A stretch of DNA of 64,000 nt. Origin: Thermohalobaculum sp039027855. GTDB taxonomy: Bacteria; Pseudomonadota; Alphaproteobacteria; Rhodobacterales; Rhodobacteraceae. This document shows positions 44,216 through 53,573 of this stretch, in pieces. Made by a program: the position numbers and the translations under genes. The notes under the pieces were generated by a model, which was not told the origin of the DNA, searched no databases, and saw nothing but the letters and a program-made list of their open reading frames with translations. Position 1 is the first letter of the stretch, and the number at the start of each line of letters is the position of its first letter. The stretch is from positions 1 to 64,000 of the forward strand of contig JBCCJI010000001.1 of the NCBI GenBank assembly GCA_039027855.1. Reading direction: 5' to 3'.

Positions 44216-45271
44216 ATGGAGCAGGTGCTCCCGCGGGCGGCGACCCGCAATCGCAGCGATGTCATCGCCTTTGCCGTGCTCGGCGGGCTCGTCGTGGTGC
44301 TCGCCATCGCGGGGCTAGCGCTTGGCCCGGTGCCCCTGTCACCCGCGCAGGTGATCGGGGCCCTGTTCGGCGCGGGCGATGCGATGGAGAGCGCCATCGT
44401 CTGGGAGATCCGCCTGCCGCGCATCGTGCTCGCCATCGCGGTCGGCAGCGCGCTGGCCTTGTCGGGGGCCGCGCTTCAGGGCGTGCTGCGCAATCCGCTG
44501 GCCGATCCGGGGCTGATCGGCGTGACCGGTGGGGCCTCACTCGGCGCGGTGGCGACCATCGTACTGGGCGGTCTGGTGGCGGGCAGTCTGCCGGCGGGGC
44601 TCAGGCCCTATATGCTGCCGATCTCGGCCTTTCTGGGAGCCGGGCTGGTGATCGCCTTCGTCTTTGGCCTAGCCCGGCGCCATGGCGAGACCTCAGTCGC
44701 GACGCTGATCCTCGCCGGGGTGGCGGTGAATGCCATCGCGGGTGCTGCCATCGGCGCCATGGTCTATGTCAGCGACGACCAGCAACTGCGCGATCTGACG
44801 TTCTGGACCATGGGCGCGCTCGGCGGGGCGGGCTGGACGCTGGTGATGGCGGCGACGATCCTGACGCTCGGCGCGCTGCCGCTCCTGCTGCTGCGCACCC
44901 GCGATCTCGACCTGTTCCAGCTGGGCGAACGGGCGGCGTTTCATGCGGGGCTCGATGTCGAACAGTCCAAGATGCTGATCGGCCTCGCCACCGCGGTGGC
45001 GGTGGGGGCGGTGACGGCGGCGGCGGGGCCCATTGGCTTCATCGGGCTTGTCGCGCCCCATCTGGTGCGCCTGGCCCTCGGCCCGCGCCACGCGGTGCTG
45101 CTGCCGGCCTCGCTGTTGACCGGCGTGGCGCTGGTGCTGGCGGCAGATCTGGCCGTGCGCCTGGCCGTGCCGCCGGCCGAGCCGCCCATCGGTCTTGCGA
45201 CCAGCCTGATCGGTGGGCCGTTCTTCTTGTGGCTGCTGCTGCGCGGGCAGGGCATGCGCCGCCATGCTTAA
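44216..45271 (+). CDS. hmuU: Heme ABC transporter permease HmuU
   Basis: 351 residues of the FecCD family with about ten helices. IRLPRIVLAIAVGSALALSG, LRNPLADPGLIGVTGGASLG and GPIGFIGLVAPHLVRLALGP are diagnostic. It forms the inner-membrane heme channel as a dimer. It overlaps hmuV by eight bases. Confidence 0.93.
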   Translation: MEQVLPRAATRNRSDVIAFAVLGGLVVVLAIAGLALGPVPLSPAQVIGALFGAGDAMESAIVWEIRLPRIVLAIAVGSALALSGAALQGVLRNPLADPGLIGVTGGASLGAVATIVLGGLVAGSLPAGLRPYMLPISAFLGAGLVIAFVFGLARRHGETSVATLILAGVAVNAIAGAAIGAMVYVSDDQQLRDLTFWTMGALGGAGWTLVMAATILTLGALPLLLLRTRDLDLFQLGERAAFHAGLDVEQSKMLIGLATAVAVGAVTAAAGPIGFIGLVAPHLVRLALGPRHAVLLPASLLTGVALVLAADLAVRLAVPPAEPPIGLATSLIGGPFFLWLLLRGQGMRRHA

Positions 45272-46037
45272 GGCGCACGACCTCACCATGCGCCTCGGCG
45301 GGCGGGCCGTGCTGGAGGATGTGTCCATCGCGCTGGAGCCCGGCACCGTCACAGCGCTGCTCGGCCCGAACGGGGCGGGGAAATCGACGCTGCTGGCCTG
45401 TCTCTCCGGTGCGCTCAGCCCCTCGGCTGGCCGGGCCTCGATCGACGGTGACGACGTCTCGACGCTCTCGGCGATGGAGCTTGGCCGACGCCGCGCCGTC
45501 CTGGAACAAACGCCGAGTGCGTCGGCGCCCTTCCTGGTGGAAGCGCTGGTGGAGCTTGGCATCGCCCGTGCCGTGCCGCCGGCCGAGACGCGGCGGATCG
45601 TGGCGCGCAGCCTCTCGATGGTGGGACTGTCGGAGTTTATCGGCCGCCCCATCGACCGGCTCTCGGGAGGGGAGCGGCACCGCGCCCATATGGCCCGCGC
45701 GCTCGCGCAGCTGGAGGCCGGGCGCTATCTCGGCGCCGGGCGCTGGCTGATGCTCGACGAGCCGACCGCGAGCCTCGATCTCGCGCATCAGGGGTCGGTC
45801 CTGCGCGCGGCCCGCACGGCGGCGGCCGAGGGTGCCGGGGTGCTGGCCGTCCTGCATGATCTGTCGCTCGCCTCGGCCATGGCCGACCGGGTGGCGCTGA
45901 TGCATCACGGCCGGATCGTCGCCGATGGCACCCCGGACGCGGTGCTGACCGAGACCCATCTCGGCCCGGTCTATGGCGTCGATCTGGCGATTAGCGAGCC
46001 GCGTCCCGGCATGCGCGCCATCGTCCCAGTGTTCTGA
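45264..46037 (+). CDS. hmuV: Heme ABC transporter ATPase HmuV
   Basis: 257 residues. Walker A GPNGAGKSTLLACLSG, signature RLSGGERHRAHMARALAQLE, Walker B LMLDEPTASLDLAHQ and H-loop VLHDLSLA are complete; the spacer after the signature (EAGRYLGAGRW) is typical of HmuV. The last codons (VPVF) coincide with the first unit of a 15-bp tandem repeat, so the C-terminus may have been altered by the repeat. Confidence 0.93.
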   Translation: MLKAHDLTMRLGGRAVLEDVSIALEPGTVTALLGPNGAGKSTLLACLSGALSPSAGRASIDGDDVSTLSAMELGRRRAVLEQTPSASAPFLVEALVELGIARAVPPAETRRIVARSLSMVGLSEFIGRPIDRLSGGERHRAHMARALAQLEAGRYLGAGRWLMLDEPTASLDLAHQGSVLRAARTAAAEGAGVLAVLHDLSLASAMADRVALMHHGRIVADGTPDAVLTETHLGPVYGVDLAISEPRPGMRAIVPVF

Positions 46038-46088
46038 TTACTGGTGTTCTGATCACGGGTGTTCTGATGACGGGTGTCTTGATCACGG
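46029..46088. repeat. 15-bp tandem repeat, four units, at the end of hmuV
   Basis: Units of GTGTTCTGATCACGG type (15 bases) occur four times with 1-3 changes. The hmuV stop codon lies in the first unit. Confidence 0.9.
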
Positions 46089-46302
46089 CGCGGCCCGCCG
46101 CTCCTCCGCGGGCGAGCGGCAGATAGGGCATCAGGCCGAACACGATCAGCGCGGGGAACGCGAGCGCCGGGCCGAAGGGCAGGCTGGTGCGGACCGTCAG
46201 CGCGCCCTGCGCCTCCACCAGCGGGGCAAGGATCGAGGCCACCACCGCGATCAGCGCCAGGGTCGCGATCACCTCGTCGTGGATACCCGTCTCCTCGACC
46301 AT
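46060..46302 (-). pseudogene. Prepilin-peptidase-like C-terminal fragment (tentative)
   Basis: From an ATG at 46302 the minus strand reads two hydrophobic stretches, VIATLALIAVVASILAPLVE and SLPFGPALAFPALIVFGLMP. The LPFGPALA-type motif is reminiscent of the C-terminal region of A24 prepilin peptidases. The N-terminal catalytic parts are absent and the tail runs into the 15-bp repeat. Its position just after a gspF remnant supports a secretion/pilus origin, but the assignment is weak. Confidence 0.35.
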
Positions 46303-47324
46303 AGAAGTTGATTGGCTGCGAGCTTGGGCATGATCGTGACTGTCAGCGCCCTGGTCAGGCGCGTGTTGCCGAGATTGCGGTTGGAGGCGTCGAGGTAGGG
46401 GCGCCGATAGGCGTGGTTCGCGGTCGCGCGCGACAGGATGCGCGTCACCTCCACCGGGCGGAGGCCCCATTGCAGCAGCACCGCGCTGCCGCTGGCAAAG
46501 CGCGAAGCCTCGCCGAGGCGCATCGTCTCGCCGAACAGCCATGTCGAGAGCAGCGCGTGGCCCGCCACCAGCCCGCATCGCGGCTGCTTGGCGATCAGCA
46601 GGATCGTGAAGATCGCGCCCGCGACGCCGCCGAGGATTCAGGCGCCATAGGCCCCCAGCCAGCCGGTGACGTCGATCAGGGTCTGCACCGTCCAATGGAT
46701 GTCGGTGCGGCTCGCGTCGAGAAAGGCGATCAGTCGCGACACGAAGAAGGCGAGCATCCCTCAGACGACCACGCAGGCGGAGATCAGCACCACGGCCGGT
46801 TAGATGAGCGCGTAGATGATGCGCTTCTGCGGCGAGATCGAACGCTCCATCGCATCGACGATCTGATCGAGCGCCTTTTCGAGCGTGCAGGATTGTTGGC
46901 CGGCATGGAGAAGCGCCGAGACGATAGGCTGGAACATCGGGTCGGTGTGGACCACTTGAGAGAAGGTCCGGCCTGCCTCGATCCGCTGGGTCATGCGGCG
47001 GATCGCAACAGCGGGACCCTCGCGCTCAACCAATTCGGCCGAGATCTCCAGCGCCTGGACGGCCCGGTACCCCGGGCGCAAGACGAGCGCGATCTGGCGG
47101 AGGATGAAGGGCTTGTGTGACGCCCGCACTGGGAATTGACGCACCAGCCGGGTGAAAAAAAGCCGCTGGATGCGCCCGAGGGGGACGCGCCACCGAGTTC
47201 CGGCAACAGGGCCAACAGCGCCATGCCGCTTTACTGACCGCGTGCATCGGCGATGTCGGTTGCGTCCAGCCGCCGCTAACCTGGCGCCCGCCGCAGGCGA
47301 TGGCGACGTGACGACCCCCGGCAT
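46269..47324 (-). pseudogene. Type II secretion/pilus inner-membrane protein GspF, degraded
   Basis: The minus strand encodes T2SSF domains: EISAELVEREGPAVAIRRMT, FSQVVHTDPMFQPIVSALLH, LEKALDQIVDAMERSI, then a second half with FGETMRLGEASRFASGSAVL and YRRPYLDASNR. The frame is broken by TAA at 46800-46802 (where Tyr is expected in IYP), TGA at 46761-46763 and TGA at 46638-46640 (both in places of expected Trp). The N-terminal part before about 47140 is scrambled between frames. Loss of function is clear. Confidence 0.8.
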
Positions 47325-47506
47325 CAGGCCTCGACCATCGCAGGCCGGCCGAGGCCGAGGCGCGCTGCTTCCTCGATACCGGTGACGCCGGCGAGTACCT
47401 TCGCGCGCAGATCCCCGCCCAAAGGCTGGGTCTCGGGTGATGCAGCCAGCAAGTCGGCCTCGCTTGCGCGCACTGAGCGGTCACCGCGCACATGGCGTCC
47501 TCGCAC
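47324..47506 (-). pseudogene. GspE-type secretion ATPase, C-terminal fragment (tentative)
   Basis: The frame ends DLRAKVLAGVTGIEEAARLG, the type of C-terminus seen in GspE/PilB ATPases, directly before the gspF remnant in the normal gspE-gspF order. All nucleotide-binding motifs are missing. The IS110 remnant lies immediately upstream and may have caused the truncation. Confidence 0.45.
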
Positions 47507-47556
47507 CAGGTCGCCACAGCGTGGGTCCGATCGCCCCCGAGGCGACGGGTCGCTAG

Positions 47557-48339
47557 CACCGACTGACCCCTGAGGTGCTGCATGACGCCGGCCCGGTCAT
47601 CGCCGTGATCGATTCCCAGCGCAGCCGGAAGTTCGCCGATGCCCTCGGCCGATTGGCCAAGTCCGATCGGATTGATGCGGCTGGTCTCGCCTGGTTCGCC
47701 GCCTCCATGCAGCTGGTGCTGACGGCGCCCGCCTCCAAGGATCACAAGGGCGTGCGATCTGACGGTCGCACGGCGGCAGGTTTGCCAGGAGATCGGCGAT
47801 CTGCGCCGCCAGCTCTACGAGACCGATCACCCGCTGATCGCACACCGGGTTCGCGCCCGCATCAGAATGGCCGAACGGCATCAGGCGGCTCTCGAGCAGG
47901 AGATGTGGACGCTGGTTGCCGCGCATAAAGCGCAGCGCCACCGTTTCCGGATCCTCACGTTGATCCCCGATACCGGCTTGATCACGGCTACGACGGCGCT
48001 GACGGATCTCTGCGAACTCGGGCCCGCCAATGCCCGGGAAATCGCCGCGCTCGCGGGACGTGCGCCGATGAACCGCGACAGCGGGACCAGACGCGGCGTG
48101 CGGGCGATCCGCGGCGGCAGGCCCCATATGCGAAACGCACTCTGCATGGGCGCGCTCAGCCAGATCCGCAAAGAGGGCCAGGCCGGCGCCTTCTACCGCC
48201 GCCTCGTCCGCGACGGTATGAAACCGAAGGTGCGTTCACCGCGGTGACGCGAAAGCTCGTGGTTCTGGCCAACACGCTGGTCGCTGAACACAGATGCTGG
48301 CAGCCGGCACCACCAGACCCTTCGCCCGCATACACATGA
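47557..48339 (+). pseudogene. IS110-family transposase, 5'-truncated with two frameshifts
   Basis: Pieces in order are VIDSQRSRKFADALGRLAKS followed by DRIDA (DEDD domain), then in a second frame from about 47755 DLTVARRQVCQEIGDLRRQL, LIPDTGLITATTALTDLCEL and APMNRDSGTRRGVRAIRGGR (Transposase_20 domain with the Ser of RDSG), then after a one-base loss near 48232 FTAVTRKLVVLANTLVAEHR and a stop at 48337-48339. The N-terminal approximately 50 residues are absent and a TAG lies just upstream. Non-functional. Confidence 0.87.
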
Positions 48340-49290
48340 CAGGCGACCCGTCATCGGTCTTGGTTACAGACACAGATGCTACGCCGTGACGCGGCATCCA
48401 TCGCCACCCTGTGCTGTCGACCGATTTGGACGACCACTGCTTTCTGGCCGCGTTGAAGGACGCTCACTTCGACTTGCGTTTCGCCAAAGCCGTCACTTTC
48501 CATCCATTCGTTGGACGAGGTGCGCAGGTGTATGAGCGTCAGGGTTCCCGGTTCTTGGGGGAGTTCGAGGGTAGAATTCTGATTGGAACGCGGGTTCCTA
48601 ACGCCTGACACAGATGAGGTTCTAGCGCACGGAAGGCTGGCGCAGAGGATAGCGACGCAGCCTTCGAGAAGCGAAGGCAACCGCCTCCGAAACCGGCGGG
48701 CTGCGATTTCGTCCGGCGGCGCAGGTTGAGCCGCACCATCTGCTTGGCCGTGCGGCGAGTACATGACGATAGGCAACGTCATCCCGTCGCGGTGAGCCGA
48801 TTGCAGTGCCCGGATGCGGCTTCGAATGCCTTGATCTGGCGATAAGAAGCGCGTGTCTGTCCGCGCTCCGCCGTCAGGTCGGTCGCGGCATCGTATCGCG
48901 ATGCTCTCGATGCATGATTGCCAGACTGTCCTATCCGTGCGGCAGAGGTGCCTGTCGTGGGAAGGGTCGAATGCTTGGAAAATGAGCAGTGGGGACCCAT
49001 GGCGCATGGTGTACCATGGCGGTGGCGAGCTCGTCGGATCGACCCATCGCGGCGTGCCGGTTGGCGGCAACAGCATGGGGACCGCCGCACAGACCGCCAT
49101 GGACCCGACGGGGCCGTCCCATGCAAACGGCGAGGGTTCTCGACTAAGGAGAGGATCCGCCCCGTGACCATCGAGGCGACCATCGAGGCGACCATCGAGG
49201 CTTGACCGCCATGCGCACCATCTCCAGCGTTTCTGCACCGAAGTCATCGGCCGACAGCAGGCGCAAAGGCGGGTTGACGGGCGGGGTGAC
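48340..49290. other. No intact gene recognised; continuation of the decay zone
   Basis: This 950-bp stretch contains several open frames on both strands but none has a recognisable domain, a good ribosome site or codon use like its neighbours. A 12-bp tandem repeat lies at 49166-49201. It probably holds remains of older genes or mobile elements between the IS110 fragment and the Crp/Fnr gene. Confidence 0.5.
49166..49201. repeat. 12-bp tandem repeat, three perfect units
   Basis: GACCATCGAGGC is repeated three times without change, about 90 bp before the Crp/Fnr gene. Confidence 0.92.
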
Positions 49291-49971
49291 ATGACGGTCC
49301 GGCCCCATCGGCTGGCCCGGGCGGTGCCGGAATGGCCTGCCGCTCTTGTGGCGAGGATTGCCGAGCATGCGCTTGTCATGGGCGCGCCCGATGGTGCGCG
49401 TGTCTTCGGGCCCGGCGATCCCTGCGAACGCTTTGTCATCGTCCTCACCGGCGCGGTGCGGGTGGAGCAGGTCGGCAGCGGTGGCCGGTCGATCGTGCTC
49501 TACCGCGTCGGGCCTGGCGACAGCTGCGTGATGACGACTTCGGGCCTCCTCTCAGGGGTGCCCTACGGCGCCTGGGGCATCGCGGAGGGAGAGGTGGAGA
49601 TCCTCGCTCTCCCTGCGGCCAGGTTCCAGGCGCTCGTGGATAGCGATGCCGATTTCCGTCACCGCGTGCTCTCGGTCTTCTCGGACCGTATCCTCGAACT
49701 GAGCGAAGTGATCGACGACCTTCTGGTGCGCCGGGTCGACCTGCGCCTCGCCGGTTGGCTGGTGCAGCAGAGCGCGAGCGATCCCGTCCTGACCGCGACC
49801 CACCAGTCGATCGCGGCAGAACTCGGCAGCGCGCGCGAGGTCGTCTCCCGCATCCTGAAGGATTTCGAGCGACGCGGATGGATCACGCTTCGGCGCGGCG
49901 CCATCGAGGTTCACGACCGCGGCGCTTTGCACGAAATGGAAACTTCCGCGGATTTCGGAAGGGAACGGTGA
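49291..49971 (+). CDS. Crp/Fnr-family transcriptional regulator
   Basis: 226 residues. The cNMP-type beta-roll (about 20-130) has FVIVLTGAVRVEQVGSGGRS, and GDSCVMTTSGLLSG carries a single Cys. The C-terminal HTH reads THQSIAAELGSAREVVSRIL followed by KDFERRGWI. FNR iron-sulfur cysteines are absent, so it is not an FNR oxygen sensor. The lone Cys in a conserved-looking loop could be redox-sensitive. A DUF2892 gene follows 66 bp downstream and is the likely target. Confidence 0.9.
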   Translation: MTVRPHRLARAVPEWPAALVARIAEHALVMGAPDGARVFGPGDPCERFVIVLTGAVRVEQVGSGGRSIVLYRVGPGDSCVMTTSGLLSGVPYGAWGIAEGEVEILALPAARFQALVDSDADFRHRVLSVFSDRILELSEVIDDLLVRRVDLRLAGWLVQQSASDPVLTATHQSIAAELGSAREVVSRILKDFERRGWITLRRGAIEVHDRGALHEMETSADFGRER

Positions 49972-50037
49972 CCTTGTCACAGAACACCGGGCGATGACCT
50001 GCGAGGTGATGGGCCATCGCTACAGAGGAGACCCGCG

Positions 50038-50232
50038 ATGACCTTCACCACCAACATCGGCAGCACCGACCGCATCGCCCGCATCGTCATTGGGCTCATC
50101 CTGATGGCTTTGGCCGCCGCTGGCGTGCTTGGCGTCTGGGCGTGGATCGGCATCGTGCCGCTCGTGACCGCCTTCGTGAAATTCTGCCCGGCCTATGCGC
50201 TGCTCGGCGTGAGGACGTGCAGCGAGACCTGA
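50038..50232 (+). CDS. DUF2892 small membrane protein (YgaP-type)
   Basis: 64 residues: NIGSTDRIARIVIGLILMAL, a second hydrophobic stretch GVWAWIGIVPLVTAFVKFCP and the ending YALLGVRTCSET. This is the two-helix DUF2892 domain, in some bacteria fused to a rhodanese domain. Two Cys (FCPAY and RTCS) are typical of sulfur-linked members. GAGGAGACCCGCG precedes the ATG. Function is unknown; the Crp/Fnr gene before it suggests stress or sulfur control. Confidence 0.88.
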   Translation: MTFTTNIGSTDRIARIVIGLILMALAAAGVLGVWAWIGIVPLVTAFVKFCPAYALLGVRTCSET

Positions 50233-50821
50233 GGCGACCGCTTCGGCGGCTTCTCAACTCCGGCGGTGCTGGTCGTCAGGCCGCGCCGCCGCCCCTGCCG
50301 TTGCAGGCCTCTGACGGGGCTGCCTTGGGCATAGCATCGACGCTGATTGGTGTGCGGATGCGGCTGCCGTCCTGGTGGCCGTTTGCCGGTAGTTTTTCCC
50401 GGGAACTTACCCATAGCTAACAGTGCGAATCTGGAAACTTCTCTGATGAACGGCCTCTTAATTTGTGGATGGTCGCTCCAGCTGATGAAAACGCTGGACT
50501 TATATTGTGCGCCGCGAAAATTCATTGCTGCACCTGCGCACGCATAACCGCCATGAAATTGCCGGGATTTTCAAATCCCGCTGAAAGAATTGAGCGTTCT
50601 TCTTGCTGCGGCGCAATAATAAGCAAAGCTTACGCCGGCATTGACTAACTTTCTGGCGCACCCCCTCCCTGTCGATCTTGGACACCCAGCCAGCCGCCGG
50701 ATCGCACGCTCACAGCCTGTCCACGCGCAGCAAGCCTGACGCTTCGCGCTTGAGCACAGCATGCGACCCGAACGACTTGAGCGGTGTTCGGCGTAGCTGA
50801 TGCAAGCGGAGCGGCGGCAGA
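50233..50821. other. AT-richer intergenic region upstream of the acyl-CoA ligase/Liv operon
   Basis: No gene is supported. Bases 50420-50650 are clearly AT-richer than the surroundings and contain a perfect palindrome (50563-50580) and, after it, TTGAGC (50590-50595) with AATAAT (50615-50620) at a 19-base spacing, a possible promoter for the operon starting at 50822. The short frames seen here lack ribosome sites or recognisable motifs. Confidence 0.5.
50563..50580. promoter_or_regulatory. Perfect 8-bp-arm palindrome, candidate operator
   Basis: CGGGATTTTCAAATCCCG has perfect 8-bp arms separated by TC. It lies just upstream of the proposed promoter elements and about 240 bp before the ligase start. 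Confidence 0.55.
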
Positions 50822-52750
50822 ATGACACTGAAAAGCACGGAACGTGCCACCCTTGCCGGCCTGTTGAGCGCAAGGGCATCGGGGAGCGGCGACGCTGTCG
50901 CCATTCGGCTCAAGCGGCGGGGCATCTGGCTGTCCTTGAAGTGGAGCGAGATGCAGACCGAGGCCGGTGCCGTTGCGGCAGCCATGACGGCGCGCGGATT
51001 GCAGGCAGGCGACCATGTTGCGCTGCTGAGCGAGAACCGTCCCAGACTGTTCACCGCGATCGCCGCCGCCCACGCCATCGGGGCCGTGGCGGTGCCGCTC
51101 TACTCTGATGCTCCGGCGGGCGAGGTCGGGCGGCAGATCAAAGCCGTCGGCGCGACGATGGTGTTTGCGGAGAACCAGGAGCAGGTCGACAAGGTGATCA
51201 AGGTCTTGCCCGATTGCCCTACCGTCAAGACCGTCGTGTTCGACGACGACCGCGGCATGCGCCATTACGGCCAATCGGGGCTGGCGAGTTTCGAGACGCT
51301 GGTCGAACAGGGGCGGGGCGCTGCGTCGACCGCTTCGGCTGCGGTGACGCCGGACATGCCGGCCTTCGTCTTCTTCACCTCGGGCACTGGCGATCTGTCG
51401 AGCCCCGTCGTATTCACGCATGCCGCTGCGGTCGCGCAGGCCCGGCGCGGCGTCTCGGTGCTCGGGCTGACCGACGAAGACCGAACCATCGCCTATCTGC
51501 CGCCCGGTTGGATCTGCCAGATGATGATGACCTATGGCCAGGCACTGGCCTCGGGCATGAGCATCTGGTGCCCTGAATCGAGCGATACCCTGCTGGAGGA
51601 CATGCGCGAGGTCGCACCAACCAGCATGCTGGTGACGCCCCGTGTGCTCGACGCGATCATGTCGCAGGTCTCGACGCGGATGGAGGACACGGGCGGCCTT
51701 ACGCTCAAGCTATTCAACGCCGTCCGGGCAGCGGCCGAGAAAGCAGCTGGCGCCGGCAGCAGCGCGGTCGCCCCCCCGCCCGGTTTCTTCGCCGACTACA
51801 TGCTGAACAGGCCGCTCCGCGATGCGCTTGGCCTCAGCCATCTGCGCGCGATGCTCTGTGCGGGCGATCTGCTCGACCCAGGCATGCTGATGCTGTTCCG
51901 CAATCTCGGCATCAACCTCAAACAGCTCTACGGCACGACCGAGACGGGTTATCTGCTCGCGATGCAGGGCGACACGGCGGTGCGCACTGACAGTGCCGGC
52001 CGCGCGGTGAGCGGCGTGGAACTCAAGGTCGACCAAGCCGGCGAGATCGTCGCGCGCGGCGAAGGCTTTGCGTCGGGCTATCTGGGCGACGACGCGGCGA
52101 CGGCGGCGTTGAGGACCGATGACGGCTGGATGCGCACCGGCGACCAAGGCACGATCGGCGCCGATGGCAGCGTGCAGATCGTCGGCCGCGGCGACAGTAT
52201 CGGCCACCTCGCCGATGGCACCCGCATCGAGCCGCGCATGATCGAAAGCCGGGTGCGCACCTCGCCCTATATCCGCGAGGCCGTGGCCTTTGGGGATGGG
52301 CGCGACAGCGTCTGCGCGCTGATCGACATCAACACGCTGTCGGTCGGGCGCTGGGCGGATGACAACGAGATCCCCTATAGCGGCCATGCCGATCTCGCCT
52401 CGCAGAGCAAGGTCTACGAGCTGGTCGCGGGGCGGATCGCCGAGGTGAACCGGGCACTGGCCGCCGACCCCGCCACCGCGCCACAGCAGATCAGCCGCTT
52501 TGTGCTGTTGCCGCAGGAGCTCTCGACCGAGGACGAGATGCTGTCGCGTCTCGGCAAGCTGCGCCGCAGCGCCATCGCCAAGCGCTACGCCTCGGTCATC
52601 GAGGCGCTGTTTAACGGGGCGCCCGATGTCGCGCTGGAGCGTGCGATCGACGAGAGCGGCCTGCACACCCATGACGACGAGCATCCCGCGCGTCTGCGCA
52701 TAGGCGATGCCCCGGTCGTCTCTTCCGGCCAGACGAGGAGCGCGGCATGA
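50822..52750 (+). CDS. AMP-binding acyl-CoA synthetase-like protein with atypical P-loop
   Basis: 642 residues of the long-chain acyl-CoA synthetase type. The N-terminal region (WSEMQTEAGAVAAAMTARGL), YGTTETGYLLA, the hinge TGDQGTIGADGSVQIVGRGD and the C-terminal LSRLGKLRRS lysine region are recognisable. The phosphate-binding loop, normally TSGTTGxPKG, reads TSGTGDLSSPVVFTH (about 186-200) and lacks the Lys. It overlaps livG by four bases. In relatives such ligases sit with Liv-type importers, perhaps activating the imported acid. Whether this one is active is uncertain. Confidence 0.83.
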   Translation: MTLKSTERATLAGLLSARASGSGDAVAIRLKRRGIWLSLKWSEMQTEAGAVAAAMTARGLQAGDHVALLSENRPRLFTAIAAAHAIGAVAVPLYSDAPAGEVGRQIKAVGATMVFAENQEQVDKVIKVLPDCPTVKTVVFDDDRGMRHYGQSGLASFETLVEQGRGAASTASAAVTPDMPAFVFFTSGTGDLSSPVVFTHAAAVAQARRGVSVLGLTDEDRTIAYLPPGWICQMMMTYGQALASGMSIWCPESSDTLLEDMREVAPTSMLVTPRVLDAIMSQVSTRMEDTGGLTLKLFNAVRAAAEKAAGAGSSAVAPPPGFFADYMLNRPLRDALGLSHLRAMLCAGDLLDPGMLMLFRNLGINLKQLYGTTETGYLLAMQGDTAVRTDSAGRAVSGVELKVDQAGEIVARGEGFASGYLGDDAATAALRTDDGWMRTGDQGTIGADGSVQIVGRGDSIGHLADGTRIEPRMIESRVRTSPYIREAVAFGDGRDSVCALIDINTLSVGRWADDNEIPYSGHADLASQSKVYELVAGRIAEVNRALAADPATAPQQISRFVLLPQELSTEDEMLSRLGKLRRSAIAKRYASVIEALFNGAPDVALERAIDESGLHTHDDEHPARLRIGDAPVVSSGQTRSAA

Positions 52751-53562
52751 ACGTGATCGCCGAGACGCAGTTTACCGATCGCGCCTACCCGATCGGTGGG
52801 CCGATCCTCGAGCTCGACAGCATCTCGCTCCGGTTTGGGGGCGTGCATGCGCTGACCAACATCTCGTTCAACGTGCTGAAGCACGAGGTGCGGGCGATCA
52901 TCGGTCCGAACGGTGCCGGCAAATCGTCGATGCTGAACGTGATTGGCGGGCTCTACACCCCGCAGGAGGGGTCGATCCACTTCGACGGCAAGCCGCTCTC
53001 GAGCATGAACCCGGGCAAGGCGGCCAATCTCGGGATCGGCCGGACGTTCCAGAACATCGCGCTCTTCAAGCGGATGACGGTGCTGGAGAACATCATGGCC
53101 GGCCGGACGCTGTTCAACAAAGCGAACTTCCTCGAGGTCGCGCTGCAGATGCCGCGTGCTCGGCGTGAGGAGATCGAGGACCGCGAGAAGGCCGAGGAGA
53201 TCATCGAGACGCTGGAGATCCAGCACATCCGCAAGACCCAGGTCTCGCGCCTGCCCTATGGCCTGCAAAAGCGGGTGGAGTTGGGCCGTGCGCTGGCAGC
53301 GGAGCCGCAGATCCTGCTGCTCGACGAGCCGATGGCCGGCATGAATGTGGAGGAGAAGCAGGACATGAGCCGCTTCATCCTCGATGTGAACGACCACTAC
53401 GGCACGACCATCGTGCTGATCGAGCACGACATGGGCGTGGTCATGGATATCTCCGACCGCGTGGTCGTGCTCGATTACGGCAAGAAAATCGGTGACGGCA
53501 CCCCCGCAGAGGTCCGTGCGAACCAAGATGTCATCGACGCCTATCTCGGCGTGGCGCACTAA
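52747..53562 (+). CDS. livG: LivG-type branched-chain amino acid/acid ABC transporter ATPase
   Basis: 271 residues. Walker A GPNGAGKSSML, LGIGRTFQNIALF, signature LPYGLQKRVELGRALA, Walker B ILLLDEPMAGMN and H-loop LIEHDMG match LivG-like ATPases. Start overlaps the ligase stop (ATGA). It works with LivF on the LivHM channel. The HAAT family transports amino acids, amides and aromatic or other carboxylates. Confidence 0.9.
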   Translation: MNVIAETQFTDRAYPIGGPILELDSISLRFGGVHALTNISFNVLKHEVRAIIGPNGAGKSSMLNVIGGLYTPQEGSIHFDGKPLSSMNPGKAANLGIGRTFQNIALFKRMTVLENIMAGRTLFNKANFLEVALQMPRARREEIEDREKAEEIIETLEIQHIRKTQVSRLPYGLQKRVELGRALAAEPQILLLDEPMAGMNVEEKQDMSRFILDVNDHYGTTIVLIEHDMGVVMDISDRVVVLDYGKKIGDGTPAEVRANQDVIDAYLGVAH

Positions 53563-53573
53563 GGGTAGGGACG

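Noticed and set aside
46638..46763. Two TGA codons at Trp positions in the gspF remnant, considered as stop-codon recoding
   Set aside because: A TAA stop occurs in the same gene, the N-terminus is frame-scrambled, and all intact genes here use TGA as stop.
48351..49448. Minus-strand frame of 365 codons between IS110 and the Crp/Fnr gene
   Set aside because: It overlaps the start of the well-supported Crp/Fnr gene, includes the 12-bp repeat, and shows no protein family features.
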